This document shows positions 1 to 8,845 of a stretch of DNA of 64,000 bases, piece by piece (the first letter of the stretch is position 1; the number at the start of each line of letters is the position of its first letter). Source of the DNA: Amphiplicatus metriothermophilus. Lineage in GTDB: Bacteria > Pseudomonadota > Alphaproteobacteria > Caulobacterales > Parvularculaceae. The position numbers were made by a program, and so were the translations under genes. The notes under the pieces are model-generated. The model made no database searches. It was not told where the DNA came from and was given only the letters and a program-made list of their open reading frames with translations. Location of the stretch: contig NZ_FZQA01000001.1 in NCBI RefSeq assembly GCF_900199215.1, forward strand, positions 620,001-684,000. Reading direction: 5' to 3'.

Positions 1-648
1 CACGGAGGGCCGGTCGTTGAAATTCGTCGACATCGCGCCCATGGCGTCGAAGAGATTGGACATGGTCCAGTCGAGCTCTTCGCCGCCGCCGGCGAACATC
101 ACGTCCTGCTTGCCCCATATGATCTGTTCGGCGGCCGCGCCGATGCAGTGCACCGATGTGGCGCAGGCGGACGATATCGAATAGTTGACGCCGAGAATCT
201 TGAACGGCACGGCGAGCGTCGCGGAATTGGTCGACGACATCGCCTTGGGCACGATGGTGGGGCCGATCTTCCTGGTGCCGCCGGTCTCGCGGGTCTTATC
301 GGCGGCCTCGACGATCGCCCGCGTCGACGGCCCGCCCGAACCCATGATGATGCCCGTGCGCGGATGGCTGATTTCGTCCTCGGCCAGGCGCGCGTCCGCG
401 ATCGCCTCCTGCATGGCGATGTAGTTCCATGCTGCGCCCTCGCCCATGAAGCGCCGGACTCGCCGGTCGAGCGCGGCCTCCACATCCACCTTCGGGCGGG
501 CGTAGACCTGGCAACGGAAGCCGTGCTCGGCGAACTCCTCGGCGAAGGTGACGCCCGAGCGCCCCTCGCGCAGCGCTTCGGTCGTCTCCGCGGCGTTCGC
601 GCCGATGGAGGAGACGACGCCGATGCCAGTGATGACGACGCGACGCAT
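1..648 (-). CDS. fabB: Beta-ketoacyl-ACP synthase I (3' part beyond window)
   Basis: Condensing enzyme that elongates acyl-ACP in type II fatty acid synthesis and is needed for unsaturated chains. The reading frame is open from its ATG to the left edge, so about 216 N-terminal residues are present and the C-terminal half with the two catalytic histidines lies outside. Seen: start MRRVVITGIGVVSSIG, typical of KAS enzymes; the nucleophile Cys162 in SSACATS, at nearly the same position as in E. coli FabB; and the GSGGPSTR loop near residue 104. It starts 17 nt after the fabA stop, so fabA-fabB form one operon. The FabB rather than FabF assignment rests on this pairing and on the sequence. No damage is seen in the visible part. 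Confidence 0.95.
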   Translation of the reverse strand, partial: MRRVVITGIGVVSSIGANAAETTEALREGRSGVTFAEEFAEHGFRCQVYARPKVDVEAALDRRVRRFMGEGAAWNYIAMQEAIADARLAEDEISHPRTGIIMGSGGPSTRAIVEAADKTRETGGTRKIGPTIVPKAMSSTNSATLAVPFKILGVNYSISSACATSVHCIGAAAEQIIWGKQDVMFAGGGEELDWTMSNLFDAMGAMSTNFNDRPSV

Positions 649-665
649 ATGTTCAATCCGGTTCG

Positions 666-1205
666 TCAAGCGCCGGCGCCGACCGCGCCCCCGCGCAGCT
701 GTTCCTCGGAGAACAGGCCGACCCGCAGATCGCGCGCCTCGTAAATCGGGCGGTCGTCGACGAATACCGCGCCGTCGGCGATGCCCAGAATGAGATGCCG
801 GTTCATTACGCGGCGAATGTCAATCGCGTAGCGCACAAGACGCGCGTCGGGCAGCACCATGCCTGAAAACTTGACTTCCTTCGCGCCCAGCGCGCGTCCT
901 TTGCCCGGCAGCCCGGACCAGGTGAGAAAGAATCCCACAAGCTGCCACAGCGCGTCGAGTCCAAGGCAGCCCGGCATCACCGGATCGCCCGGAAAATGAC
1001 ATTCGAAGAACCAGAGGTCCGGGTTGATGTCGAGCTCGGCGACGACCCGCCCCCGGCCGTAAGCGCCGCCGTCGCGCCCGATCTCGGTGATGCGATCGAA
1101 CATCAGCATGGGCGGCGTGGGAAGCTGCGCCGAGCCGGGCCCGCGCAGGCCGCGAAGGCCGCATTCGAGAAGTTCTTCGCGCGTGAAGCTCGATTTATCC
1201 GACAT
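666..1205 (-). CDS. fabA: 3-hydroxydecanoyl-ACP dehydratase/isomerase
   Basis: Cytoplasmic hot-dog-fold enzyme that dehydrates 3-hydroxydecanoyl-ACP and isomerises trans-2- to cis-3-decenoyl-ACP, the entry point to unsaturated fatty acids. The protein has 179 residues, the usual size. The FabA motif [21 protein letters not shown] is present with active-site His70 and Asp84, the same numbering as E. coli FabA. I chose the ATG giving [14 protein letters not shown]; the frame is open for 71 more codons upstream, but that part runs into the SH3 gene and looks like translated antisense. The next gene is fabB, 17 nt away. A plausible promoter lies just upstream, overlapping the stop of the SH3 gene. 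Confidence 0.96.
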   Translation of the reverse strand: MSDKSSFTREELLECGLRGLRGPGSAQLPTPPMLMFDRITEIGRDGGAYGRGRVVAELDINPDLWFFECHFPGDPVMPGCLGLDALWQLVGFFLTWSGLPGKGRALGAKEVKFSGMVLPDARLVRYAIDIRRVMNRHLILGIADGAVFVDDRPIYEARDLRVGLFSEEQLRGGAVGAGA

Positions 1206-1232
1206 GAACCGCTCGGTGACTCCTGCCGGCGC

Positions 1233-1261
1233 TTGGTAGTCGCCTGTCGGGCGCCGGTCAA
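1233..1261 (-). promoter_or_regulatory. Candidate promoter of fabA-fabB
   Basis: Read on the minus strand there is TTGACC, a 17-nt spacer and TACCAA. The -35 is strong and the -10 weak (3 of 6 matches). It ends about 28 nt before the fabA start and overlaps the stop codon of the upstream SH3 gene, so fabAB may be transcribed on its own. Pattern match only. Confidence 0.35.
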
Positions 1262-1845
1262 TTGTGCGGAGCAACAGAAAGGTCGGCGCCCCACAGCCCG
1301 CCGCGCTCGGCCCACCCGCGCACCCCGCCGGCGGCGATTCGCAGCCAGCCGTCCTGGCGGCGCTCGATCTTCGCCATGACGCCGGGGGCGAGACGCGCCC
1401 GCGCCGGCGCCTGCGCATCGGGCCGGGCGCGCAATGTGGTTTCCGTCTGCGCGATCACATGAGAGACCTGGCCCAGCATGGTCTTGTGGATCCAGCATTC
1501 GGCGCCTTCGACGTCGCGGATCTTGCGCCAATGGTCGACGGTTTCGGCCACGACCAGCACCGGCGCGCCGGCGCGCACGTAGCGCGCCGTCACGGGATGG
1601 TCGAAGCTGGGGCCCGCGCGGCAGTAGGTCTCATCGCTCTTGAGGCTCACGAAACGCGGCACGGGCTCGCCGGACGGCGTGTTGGTGCGCCGCGCCGGCC
1701 GGGCGGAAAGAGCGTCTGCGGGCCCTGCAGCCATGGCGGGCCCGGCTTGCGCCGCGGCCGGCGCCGCGGTCAAATGAACGATGAGAACCAGCGTTTTCAG
1801 GGACGCGATCGCAAGGCGGCGCATCGTTCGGACTCGACGAAACAT
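1258..1845 (-). CDS. Exported SH3-domain (SH3_4/DUF1058-type) protein
   Basis: Predicted periplasmic protein with two bacterial SH3-like segments. Seen: a basic N-terminus and hydrophobic stretch ending in AAPAAAQA, a good signal peptidase I site. A first SH3 segment follows around the middle ([19 protein letters not shown]...CWIHKTML), then a second C-terminal repeat ending [10 protein letters not shown]. Known: such proteins are widespread in alphaproteobacteria beside the divergent glycerate dehydrogenase gene, as here; their role is thought to be in the cell envelope but is not established. The start is uncertain: the frame allows a TTG at 1863, ATG at 1845 (used) or ATG at 1824, which would give the shortest signal peptide. 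None has a strong ribosome site. Confidence 0.8.
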   Translation of the reverse strand: MFRRVRTMRRLAIASLKTLVLIVHLTAAPAAAQAGPAMAAGPADALSARPARRTNTPSGEPVPRFVSLKSDETYCRAGPSFDHPVTARYVRAGAPVLVVAETVDHWRKIRDVEGAECWIHKTMLGQVSHVIAQTETTLRARPDAQAPARARLAPGVMAKIERRQDGWLRIAAGGVRGWAERGGLWGADLSVAPHN

Positions 1846-1886
1846 GTCAGGCGCGATTAACAAACCCTTTCCATGGCGCAGGGCCG

Positions 1887-1901
1887 TTAACGTCAGGTTA
1901 A
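1887..1901. promoter_or_regulatory. Candidate CtrA binding box (TTAA-N7-TTAA)
   Basis: The divergent intergenic region holds TTAACGTCAGGTTAA, an exact match to the full CtrA consensus TTAA-N7-TTAA of alphaproteobacteria. It sits inside a pair of GTTAAC hexamers spaced by 5 nt. It lies between the SH3 gene (minus) and the dehydrogenase gene (plus) and could act on either. It is the only such match noticed in the window. Binding is inference. Confidence 0.5.
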
Positions 1902-1950
1902 CCGACGCTCATCGGACCGCGCCCAGCGGAAAAAGGATCGTCGCGCGCGC

Positions 1951-2937
1951 ATGACGCAAGCCCGGCTCAAAGTCGCGGTGACCCGCAAGCTTCCTGATCC
2001 GGTGGAAGCGCGCATGGCCGAACTGTTCGACGCGACGTTCAATTTCTCGGACGAGCCCCTGTCGCCGGCGGCGCTGATCGAGGCCGCGCGCGGCTGCGAC
2101 GTGCTCGCGCCGACTCTGGGCGACCGGCTGGACGCGGCGTTTTTCGACGCCGCAGGAGATCGCCTCAGGCTCGTCGCGAATTTCGGCGCCGGCGTCGATC
2201 ACATCGACGTCGCGGCCGCCGGCGCGCGCGGGATCACGGTCACCAACACGCCCTCGGTGCTCGCCGAGGACGCGGCCGACATGGCGATGGCGCTGATTCT
2301 CGCCGTGCCGCGCCGTCTCGTCGAAGGCGTCAAGGCGCTTGAGGAGGGGCGCTTTCAGGGCTGGTCGCCGACCTGGATGCTGGGCCGGCGGGTGCGCGGC
2401 AAGAAGCTCGGAATCATCGGGCTCGGACGCGTGGGCCAGGCGATCGCGCGCCGGGCGCGCGCCTTCGGGCTGTCGATCCATTATCACAACCGCGCGCCGA
2501 TCAATCCGCATGTGGAGGAAGAGCTCGAGGCGACCTACTGGGAAAGCCTCGACCAGATGCTCGCGCGGATGGACATCGTCTCGGTGAATTGTCCGCATAC
2601 GCCAGCGACCTATCATCTTCTGTCGCGCCGTCGGCTCGAGCTGTTGCAGCCGCACGCTTATGTGGTGAACGTCTCACGCGGCGAGATCATCGACGAGGCC
2701 GCCCTGTCGGACATGATTGCGGACGGACGGCTGGCCGGCGCCGGCCTCGACGTCTTCGAGCGCGAGCCGCAGCCCAATCCGAAGCTCATGGCCGCGCCCA
2801 ACGTCGTGCTGTTGCCGCACATGGCTTCGGCGACGGTCGAAAGCCGCATCGAGATGGGCGAGCGCGTCATCATCAATATACGGATGTTCGCCGACGGCCA
2901 TAAGCCGCCGGACCGGGTGATTCCGGGGCTGGACTGA
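1951..2937 (+). CDS. D-2-hydroxyacid dehydrogenase (D-glycerate/glyoxylate reductase type)
   Basis: NAD(P)-dependent oxidoreductase of the D-isomer 2-hydroxyacid family, most like alphaproteobacterial D-glycerate dehydrogenase/glyoxylate-hydroxypyruvate reductase. Seen in 328 residues: substrate loop NFGAGVDHID near residue 77, Rossmann motif GLGRVG at 157-162, and the catalytic triad Arg243 (NVSRGE), Glu272 (DVFEREP) and His290 (LLPHMASAT). The family length is normal. The gene is divergent from the SH3 gene, an alphaproteobacterial arrangement, and a CtrA-type box lies in the shared upstream region. A short hairpin (TTCGGC/GCCGAA, 2949-2964) follows the stop but has no T-tract. The exact substrate cannot be read from sequence; ghrB or gyaR names would be guesses. 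Confidence 0.88.
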   Translation: MTQARLKVAVTRKLPDPVEARMAELFDATFNFSDEPLSPAALIEAARGCDVLAPTLGDRLDAAFFDAAGDRLRLVANFGAGVDHIDVAAAGARGITVTNTPSVLAEDAADMAMALILAVPRRLVEGVKALEEGRFQGWSPTWMLGRRVRGKKLGIIGLGRVGQAIARRARAFGLSIHYHNRAPINPHVEEELEATYWESLDQMLARMDIVSVNCPHTPATYHLLSRRRLELLQPHAYVVNVSRGEIIDEAALSDMIADGRLAGAGLDVFEREPQPNPKLMAAPNVVLLPHMASATVESRIEMGERVIINIRMFADGHKPPDRVIPGLD

Positions 2938-3051
2938 ACGCCCCGCCGTTCGGCTTCCGCCGAAAGTCAGGCGCCATGCGGGCCGAAAGCAGGACGCGCC
3001 GCTCCGCGGCGGCGATAGGCTTGCGCCCGGTCTATGGAGGAGCGACGCGCG

Positions 3052-3672
3052 ATGGGATTTTACCGGGATCATATCGAGCCGGCGCTGGTGGACTTCGCCT
3101 GCGGGCTCAAGCCGGTCCGGCGCGAGAGAGCGGCGATCGCGCCGCTGGCGCGGGGCCGCGTGCTCGAGGTCGGCTTCGGCTCCGGCCGGAACGCGCCCTA
3201 TTACGACCGAAGCGCGATCACCCGCCTGTTCGCGCTTGAGCCTTCCGAAGCGATGCGGCGCAAGGCGGCGCGGCGGATCGCCGATCTTCCCTTTCCCGTC
3301 GAATGGCTCGATCTGCCGGGCGAGGAAATCCCTCTCGACGACGCAAGCGTCGACACCGTGCTCGTCACCTACACACTGTGCACCATTCCCGATGTCGCCA
3401 GGGCGCTCGCCGGCATGCGCAGGGTGCTGAAGCCGGGCGGGCGGTTGGCGTTTCTGGAGCATGGCCGGGCCCCCGATCCGGGCGTCGCGCGCTGGCAGGA
3501 TCGGCTAAACGGCGTCTGGGGCCGGCTCGCCGGCGGCTGCAATCTCAATCGCGATCCGGTCGCGCTGATCGAGCGCGCAGGCTTCAGGATCGAGCGGGCG
3601 GACCGCCATTACGCGCGCGGCGCGCCGCGCTTCGCCGGCTACATGTCCGCCGGCCTCGCCGTACCCCGCTAA
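3052..3672 (+). CDS. Class I SAM-dependent methyltransferase
   Basis: Soluble methyltransferase of about 206 residues with a Rossmann-like SAM fold. Seen: motif I VLEVGFGSGRN near residues 37-47, an acidic position after strand 2 (ALEPSE), motif post-III VLKPGGRLAFLEHG, and GCNLNRDP followed by AGFRIE near the C-terminus. This last combination is typical of the UbiE-related/METTL7-like phospholipid or small-molecule methyltransferases, but the acceptor is unknown. I start at the ATG preceded by GGAGGAGC with 8-nt spacing; an ATG 18 nt further upstream overlaps that ribosome site and is less likely. It is a monocistronic-looking gene following the dehydrogenase by about 110 nt. Confidence 0.8.
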   Translation: MGFYRDHIEPALVDFACGLKPVRRERAAIAPLARGRVLEVGFGSGRNAPYYDRSAITRLFALEPSEAMRRKAARRIADLPFPVEWLDLPGEEIPLDDASVDTVLVTYTLCTIPDVARALAGMRRVLKPGGRLAFLEHGRAPDPGVARWQDRLNGVWGRLAGGCNLNRDPVALIERAGFRIERADRHYARGAPRFAGYMSAGLAVPR

Positions 3673-3826
3673 GCCGGTTTCTGCGGCGCCTGCGCAACAG
3701 CGGATGGCCTTCGCCGGCGCCTCGCGGGGAAATGAATAATTTTAAGTTGAATGGAACGGTTTTCCCATAGTTTAAGCCGGTCCGACTTCGTCGTCCGCCC
3801 GCGGGCTGTTCACGACAGGAATCGAC

Positions 3827-4288
3827 ATGGCGGCGCGCGCCTTCATGATTGCGATGGCGGCCTGGCCGCTGGCGGCCGGCCCGGTCTCGGCCGACGGCGC
3901 GCCGGGCCTCGAGTCCTTCGCCGAGGCCGAGGCTCTCGTGCGGGCCCTTGGCGCGGACGCGCCGGCCGGCGCGGCTGTCCGCCTCATGGTTTACGACGAT
4001 CCGGGCGCGTTTCTGGAAGAGACGGCGGCGAAATACGAGGCGCGCCTCGACGACGAAGGCGTCGCGCGCCTGTCGCTGGCCGCGCTCGCGCCCGGCCCTT
4101 ACGCCTTCGTGGCTTATCTCGACGAAAACGGCGACGGCCGGCTCAATCGCGGCGGCCTGCTCGGCAGGCCGAAAGAGCCTTACGCCTTCTCCAACGGCGT
4201 AAAGCCGAAACTGCGCCGGCCGCGCTTCGAGGAGGCCAAAATCGATGTCGCGCCCGGCGCGGTGGTCGTCATCACCCTCGAGAACTGA
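3827..4288 (+). CDS. DUF2141 domain protein, exported
   Basis: Small secreted protein of 153 residues. Seen: a signal peptide of about 22 residues ending PVSADG and the DUF2141 signature, namely VRLMVYDDPGAF, then a PGPYAFVAYLDENGDGRLNR loop of EF-hand-like spacing, then GRPKEPYAFSNGV and a C-terminal beta strand. Known: DUF2141 proteins are periplasmic or outer-membrane-associated beta-sandwich proteins of unknown function. About 150 nt of noncoding DNA precedes it, including an AT-rich patch (about 3730-3775) that may hold its promoter, though I could not fit -35/-10 boxes. The next gene is convergent, 8 nt away. Confidence 0.82.
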   Translation: MAARAFMIAMAAWPLAAGPVSADGAPGLESFAEAEALVRALGADAPAGAAVRLMVYDDPGAFLEETAAKYEARLDDEGVARLSLAALAPGPYAFVAYLDENGDGRLNRGGLLGRPKEPYAFSNGVKPKLRRPRFEEAKIDVAPGAVVVITLEN

Positions 4289-4295
4289 CGCCGTT

Positions 4296-6209
4296 TCAGC
4301 CCTGCCGCTGCGCGGCGATCCAGGCCCGCACCCGCCGTTCGAGGACCGGTAAGGGCGTCGAGCCCGCCACCAGAACCTGGTCGTGGAAGGCCCGGATGTC
4401 GAACTTCTCGCCCAGCGCCGTCTCGGCTTCCTGGCGCAGGGCGTTGATGCGGATCATGCCGAGCTTGTAGGAGCACGCCTGCCCCGGCCAGACGGCGTAA
4501 CGCTCGATCTCGCGCGTGACGGAGGCGCGCGTCTCGCCGGTGGTCTCGACCATATAGTCGATCGCCTCTTCGCGGGTCCAGCGCTTGTGGTGAAGGCCGG
4601 AATCGACCACCAGCCGCGCGGCGCGGAAAAGCTCCGACTGCAGACGGCCGAGGTCGCCGACGGGATCGTCCGCATACATCCCCATTTCCGCCGCGAGCTG
4701 CTCGGCGTAAAGCGCCCAGCCTTCGGTGTATTCGGAAAAGCCCATCATGTTGCGGATAAGCGGCATGTCGCTGATCGACCGCTGAAGCGCGATCTGGAAG
4801 TGATGGCCGGGAACCGCTTCGTGATAGGTGAGCGTTTTCAGCGTGTGCTTCGGCCAGTCGGCGGTGTCCTTCAGGTTGATCCAGTAGATCCCGGGGCGCG
4901 TCCCGTCGAGCGACGGGCCGGTGTAATAGCCGCCGGGCGCGGAATCCTGCTCATAGATCGGAATGCGGCGAACCTCGACCGGCTGGGGCGGAATCGTCGC
5001 GAACCATTCCGGCGCGAGCGCCATGATCGCGTTCACTTGCGCGCGCAGCTCGTTGAGCAGCGTTTCACGGCCTGCGTCCGTGTTCGGATAAACCATGCCG
5101 GGCCGGGCGGCGATCTGCCGGAAGCGCTCGGCGACCGTCCCTTCGGCCAGCCCCTGCGCGCGCAGAATGGCGTCCATCTCGGCCGTGATGCGCGCGACCT
5201 CGGCGAGGCCGAGCTGGTGCACGTCTTCGCCGGTCATCGTCCCGGCGCCGTAAGAGGCCAGGGCGAGCTGGTAGAACGCCTCGCCCTCTTCGCCGAGGCG
5301 CCAGACGCCGGCGTCCGAACCCGCCTGCGGAACAAGCGCTTCGAGGGCCGCGGCGAGGCGGGCGTAGGCCGGATAGACGACCGTTTCGACGAGCTCCTCG
5401 GCGCGGGCGCGGTAGCGCGCCCGTTCCTCGTCCGTGAGCGCGTTCAAGGCCTCCATCTTGTCGGCGAGCGCGGTCGTCAGCGGATTGAGCGCCGGCGCCG
5501 GCTTGGTCAGCTCGCGAATCGAGCGAACCGCGCCTTCGAGCGCGAAAGCCGGCGGGACGACGCCGAGCGCCGCGTCCGCGCCGATCGTCTCGATCACTTC
5601 GTCGAACACGCGGCCGAACTCGCCGAGCCGGGACAGATAGGCTTCGACGTTTTCCTTCGAATCGATCGGATGCTGGGTCTGAAGCAGCCGGGGCAGCAAA
5701 AGATGCGGGCCCGAAAGCTGGGTGACGATATAGGGCGAGCCCGCGCCCCAGACGGTCGCGCCGCCGAAATCGAACTGATTGCGCCGCGCGCCAAGCTCGT
5801 AAGCGTTCTTCAGAACGTCATAGGTGACGGCGGCCGTTCCTTTGAGGCCGGCGCGGTCGAAAGACTTCAGCTCCTGCAGAAACTGCTCGTTCAGCGCGCG
5901 CGCGCGCTGATTGGCTTCGAAACCGTAATCGCCCAGCCGCGCGTTGTAGCCTTCGCCGGCGATCTCTTCCGAGACGCCGAGTGAGGTGGCGAATTCCGGC
6001 GATTCGCGCAGCACCAGCGCGGCGTGACGATCGGCCATTTCGAGAAAAGCCGTAGACGGATCGGCCTGCTGCGCGGACGCCGGCGCGCCGCGCGCGGCCT
6101 GCGCCGGCTGCTCTGCGGATCGCTCCCCGCAGCCCGCGAGCGCGAAGGATAAAACGGCTGCGGCCAGAAGGGCGCGTTTCGAAACGGTCGGTGCGATGCG
6201 GTGCGCCAT
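4296..6209 (-). CDS. DUF885 family lipoprotein (putative metallopeptidase-like hydrolase)
   Basis: Predicted lipoprotein of 637 residues. Seen: start MAHRIAPTVSKR, a hydrophobic stretch and a lipobox FALAGC that would be cleaved before Cys; the ATG is preceded by GGGGGTG at good spacing. The DUF885 hallmark YHEAVPGHHFQ lies near residue 460, a HExxxGHH arrangement expected to bind metal, followed by SEYTEGWALYAEQL. Known: DUF885 proteins are large secreted gluzincin-like putative peptidases, common in Caulobacterales-type bacteria; substrates are mostly unknown. The length is normal. It appears monocistronic, convergent with the DUF2141 gene, with the pnp terminator between it and pnp. Confidence 0.85.
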   Translation of the reverse strand: MAHRIAPTVSKRALLAAAVLSFALAGCGERSAEQPAQAARGAPASAQQADPSTAFLEMADRHAALVLRESPEFATSLGVSEEIAGEGYNARLGDYGFEANQRARALNEQFLQELKSFDRAGLKGTAAVTYDVLKNAYELGARRNQFDFGGATVWGAGSPYIVTQLSGPHLLLPRLLQTQHPIDSKENVEAYLSRLGEFGRVFDEVIETIGADAALGVVPPAFALEGAVRSIRELTKPAPALNPLTTALADKMEALNALTDEERARYRARAEELVETVVYPAYARLAAALEALVPQAGSDAGVWRLGEEGEAFYQLALASYGAGTMTGEDVHQLGLAEVARITAEMDAILRAQGLAEGTVAERFRQIAARPGMVYPNTDAGRETLLNELRAQVNAIMALAPEWFATIPPQPVEVRRIPIYEQDSAPGGYYTGPSLDGTRPGIYWINLKDTADWPKHTLKTLTYHEAVPGHHFQIALQRSISDMPLIRNMMGFSEYTEGWALYAEQLAAEMGMYADDPVGDLGRLQSELFRAARLVVDSGLHHKRWTREEAIDYMVETTGETRASVTREIERYAVWPGQACSYKLGMIRINALRQEAETALGEKFDIRAFHDQVLVAGSTPLPVLERRVRAWIAAQRQG

Positions 6210-6405
6210 AGTCACCCCCGATGGCGTGTCTGCTGATTCCCTCAAGAAATCTTACCCCGCCGCGCCGGCGGGACGGAGTCTTTATTGTAAATTCCTTGCG
6301 ATGCGTGGCGTGAAAACCGCAATTCCGCGCCGTCGAGCATTGTTCAGGAAATACAGCCCGTTGCATCGGTCCGGGCGCATGAAGCGCGCCGACGGGCCGG
6401 GCGCG

Positions 6406-6434
6406 AAAAAGGGGCCCGGCGCGGCCGGACCCCT
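6406..6434 (-). terminator. Rho-independent terminator after pnp
   Basis: On the minus strand an 11-bp GC-rich stem (AGGGGTCCGGC paired with GCCGGGCCCCT, one G-U wobble) has a 3-nt loop and runs into TTTT. The wobble pairs only in the minus-strand RNA, which fixes the direction. It ends the long rimP-to-pnp operon 29 nt after the pnp stop. Confidence 0.85.
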
Positions 6435-6462
6435 CTGTTGAAAACGCAAATGGCGCGCCGGC

Positions 6463-8583
6463 TCAGCTCGCGGCCTGCTCGATCTCCTTGCCGGTCTTTT
6501 GGTCCACGACCTTCATCGACAGGCGCACCTTGCCGCGGTCGTCGAAGCCGAGAAGCTTCACATAGACCTCGTCGCCTTCCTTCACGACGTCGGTCGTCTT
6601 CTCGGGCCGGCCGTGGGCGAGCTGCGAGATGTGCACCAGCCCGTCGCGCGAGCCGAAGAAATTCACGAAGGCGCCGAAGTCGACGATCTTGACGACCTTG
6701 CCCTTGTAGACGCGCCCGACCTCGGGCTCGGCCACGATCGACTGGATCCATTCATAGGCCGCCTGGATCTTGGCCTTGTCGGCGGAGGCGATCTTCACCA
6801 GGCCGTCGTCGTTGATGTCGATCTTGGCGCCGGTCTTTTCGACGATCTCGCGGATGACCTTGCCGCCCGTGCCGATGACCTCGCGGATCTTGTCGGTCGG
6901 GATCTGCATGGTCTCGATGCGCGGCGCGTAGGGGCCGAGATCGCCGCGCGCGCGGTCGAGCGCCTTGGCCATCTCGCCGAGGATGTGCATCCGGCCTTCC
7001 TTCGCCTGGGCGAGGGCGACGCGCATGATCTCTTCGGTGATGCCGGCGATCTTGATGTCCATCTGCAGCGAGGTCACGCCGGCCTCGGTGCCGGCGACCT
7101 TGAAGTCCATGTCGCCCAGATGGTCCTCGTCGCCGAGAATATCGGACAGCACCGCATAGCGGTCGCCTTCCAGAATAAGGCCCATGGCGATGCCCGCCAC
7201 GGGCCGCGTCACCGGCACGCCGGCGTCCATCAGCGCGAGCGACGTGCCGCACACCGTGGCCATGGAGGACGAGCCGTTCGACTCGGTGATCTCGGACACC
7301 ACGCGGATCACATAGGGAAACGCTTCCTGCGAGGGGATCACCGCCCGCATCGCCCGCCAGGCGAGCTTGCCGTGGCCGATCTCGCGCCGCCCGGCGCCGC
7401 CGAGCCGGCCCGTCTCCCCGACCGAATAGGGCGGGAAGTTGTAGTGCAGCATGAAGGTTTCCTTGTAGGTGCCGGAAAGGGCGTCGACGAACTGCTCGTC
7501 CTCGCCGGTCCCAAGGGTGGCGACCACCAGGGCCTGAGTCTCGCCGCGGGTGAACAGCGCGCTGCCGTGGGTGCGCGGCAGAACGCCCGCCTCCGCGACG
7601 ATCGGGCGGATGGTTTTCGTGTCCCGCCCGTCGATGCGCCGGCCGGTCTCGAGTATGTCCGTGCGCACGATGTCGGCTTCGATGTCCTTGAACAGCGAGC
7701 CTAGCGTGACGGGGGAGAGCGCGTTCTCGTCGTCCTCGCGGCAGAAGACCTCGGCGGCCTTGGCCTTCGCCTCGGCGATCTTCTGCTGGCGATCCTGCTT
7801 GCGCTGCTCCTTGTAGGCGGCGCGCAGGTCGTCCTCGACGAGCGCGCGGATCTTCTTTTCGTACTCGGAATAATCCGGCGTCTCGAAGCTCCACGGCTCC
7901 TTGGCGCTTTCCTCGGCGAGGTCGATGATGAGATTGATGACGTCCTGCATCTGCCTGTGCCCGAACATCACCGCGCCGAGCATGTCGTCCTCGGAAAGCT
8001 CCTTGGCTTCCGACTCGACCATCATCACGGCGTTCGCCGTGCCGGCGACGACGAGATCGAGCCTTGTGTCCGCCATCTGGTCGAGAGTCGGGTTGAGCAC
8101 GAACTCGCCGTTGATATGGCCGACGCGGGCCGCGCCGACGGGTCCAAGGAACGGAATGCCCGAAAGCGTGAGCGCGGCCGAGGACGCGATCATCGCGACG
8201 ATGTCGGGATCGTTTTCAAGATCGTGGGAGACGACCGTGGCGATGACCTGCACCTCGTTCTTGAAGCCCTTGGCGAAAAGCGGGCGGATCGGCCGATCGA
8301 TGAGGCGCGAGGTGAGGGTTTCTTTCTCGGTGGGCCGGCCCTCGCGCTTGAAATAGCCGCCTGGCACGCGGCCGGCGGCGTAGAATTTCTCCTGGTAATG
8401 GACCGTAAGCGGAAAGAAGTCGAACTTGGGGTCCGGCTCCTTCGCGGCGACGACCGTGGCGAGCACGGTGGTGTCGCCATAGGTGGCGAGCACCGCGCCG
8501 TCCGCCTGGCGCGCGATGCGCCCGGTCTCGAGGGTCAGCGTGCGGCCGCCCCATTCGATGGATTTTCTGACGATTTCAAACAT
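6463..8583 (-). CDS. pnp: Polyribonucleotide nucleotidyltransferase (PNPase)
   Basis: Phosphorolytic 3'-5' exoribonuclease of the RNA degradosome. The protein has 706 residues, normal length. Domains seen in order: first RNase PH domain (residues 1-140), helical linker, second RNase PH core (about 310-540) with [20 protein letters not shown] and [19 protein letters not shown], a KH domain (about 555-610, [15 protein letters not shown]), and an S1 domain (about 620-690, [18 protein letters not shown]). It is the last gene of the rimP-nusA-infB-rpsO series, followed by a clear terminator. Unusually, an SDR gene separates it from rpsO. The long upstream inverted repeat (8644-8716) would fold in its leader. 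Confidence 0.98.
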   Translation of the reverse strand: MFEIVRKSIEWGGRTLTLETGRIARQADGAVLATYGDTTVLATVVAAKEPDPKFDFFPLTVHYQEKFYAAGRVPGGYFKREGRPTEKETLTSRLIDRPIRPLFAKGFKNEVQVIATVVSHDLENDPDIVAMIASSAALTLSGIPFLGPVGAARVGHINGEFVLNPTLDQMADTRLDLVVAGTANAVMMVESEAKELSEDDMLGAVMFGHRQMQDVINLIIDLAEESAKEPWSFETPDYSEYEKKIRALVEDDLRAAYKEQRKQDRQQKIAEAKAKAAEVFCREDDENALSPVTLGSLFKDIEADIVRTDILETGRRIDGRDTKTIRPIVAEAGVLPRTHGSALFTRGETQALVVATLGTGEDEQFVDALSGTYKETFMLHYNFPPYSVGETGRLGGAGRREIGHGKLAWRAMRAVIPSQEAFPYVIRVVSEITESNGSSSMATVCGTSLALMDAGVPVTRPVAGIAMGLILEGDRYAVLSDILGDEDHLGDMDFKVAGTEAGVTSLQMDIKIAGITEEIMRVALAQAKEGRMHILGEMAKALDRARGDLGPYAPRIETMQIPTDKIREVIGTGGKVIREIVEKTGAKIDINDDGLVKIASADKAKIQAAYEWIQSIVAEPEVGRVYKGKVVKIVDFGAFVNFFGSRDGLVHISQLAHGRPEKTTDVVKEGDEVYVKLLGFDDRGKVRLSMKVVDQKTGKEIEQAAS

Positions 8584-8643
8584 GCGTTTCGTTTCTCTCT
8601 TCGGTCTGGCGCCGCGCGCAAGATACGGCGTCGCGGGATGTTC

Positions 8644-8716
8644 GGGCGAATAGCGAATAGGGAACAGCGGACGGCGCGGCGGGGATCGTTCGCTGTTCGC
8701 TACTCACTATTCGCCC
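8644..8716. repeat. 30-bp imperfect inverted repeat in the pnp upstream region
   Basis: Two arms of 30 nt, at 8644-8673 and 8687-8716, are reverse complements at 26 of 30 positions, with a 13-nt loop. The arms are made of GCGAATAG-like units (GGGCGAATAG, GCGAATAG). The element lies between the SDR stop and the pnp start and would form a long hairpin in the pnp leader if transcribed. It may be a dispersed palindromic repeat, or a processing stem like the RNase III-cut stem of the E. coli pnp leader. Confidence 0.8.
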
Positions 8717-8845
8717 TTGCGACGGGCCTTCCTTGCGACAAGGCCCTGTTGGCGAGCGACGACCCGCGAATGGAGACGGCGAACGGGGCGCGCCTTGTCA
8801 GCAGGCGTCCGTTCGTTCGCAAGCCAGTCGCGGTTCGTCATTCGC

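Noticed and set aside
2949-2964. Terminator after the hydroxyacid dehydrogenase
   Set aside because: Only a 6-bp stem (TTCGGC/GCCGAA) with a 4-nt loop and no T-run on either strand. Too weak to call.
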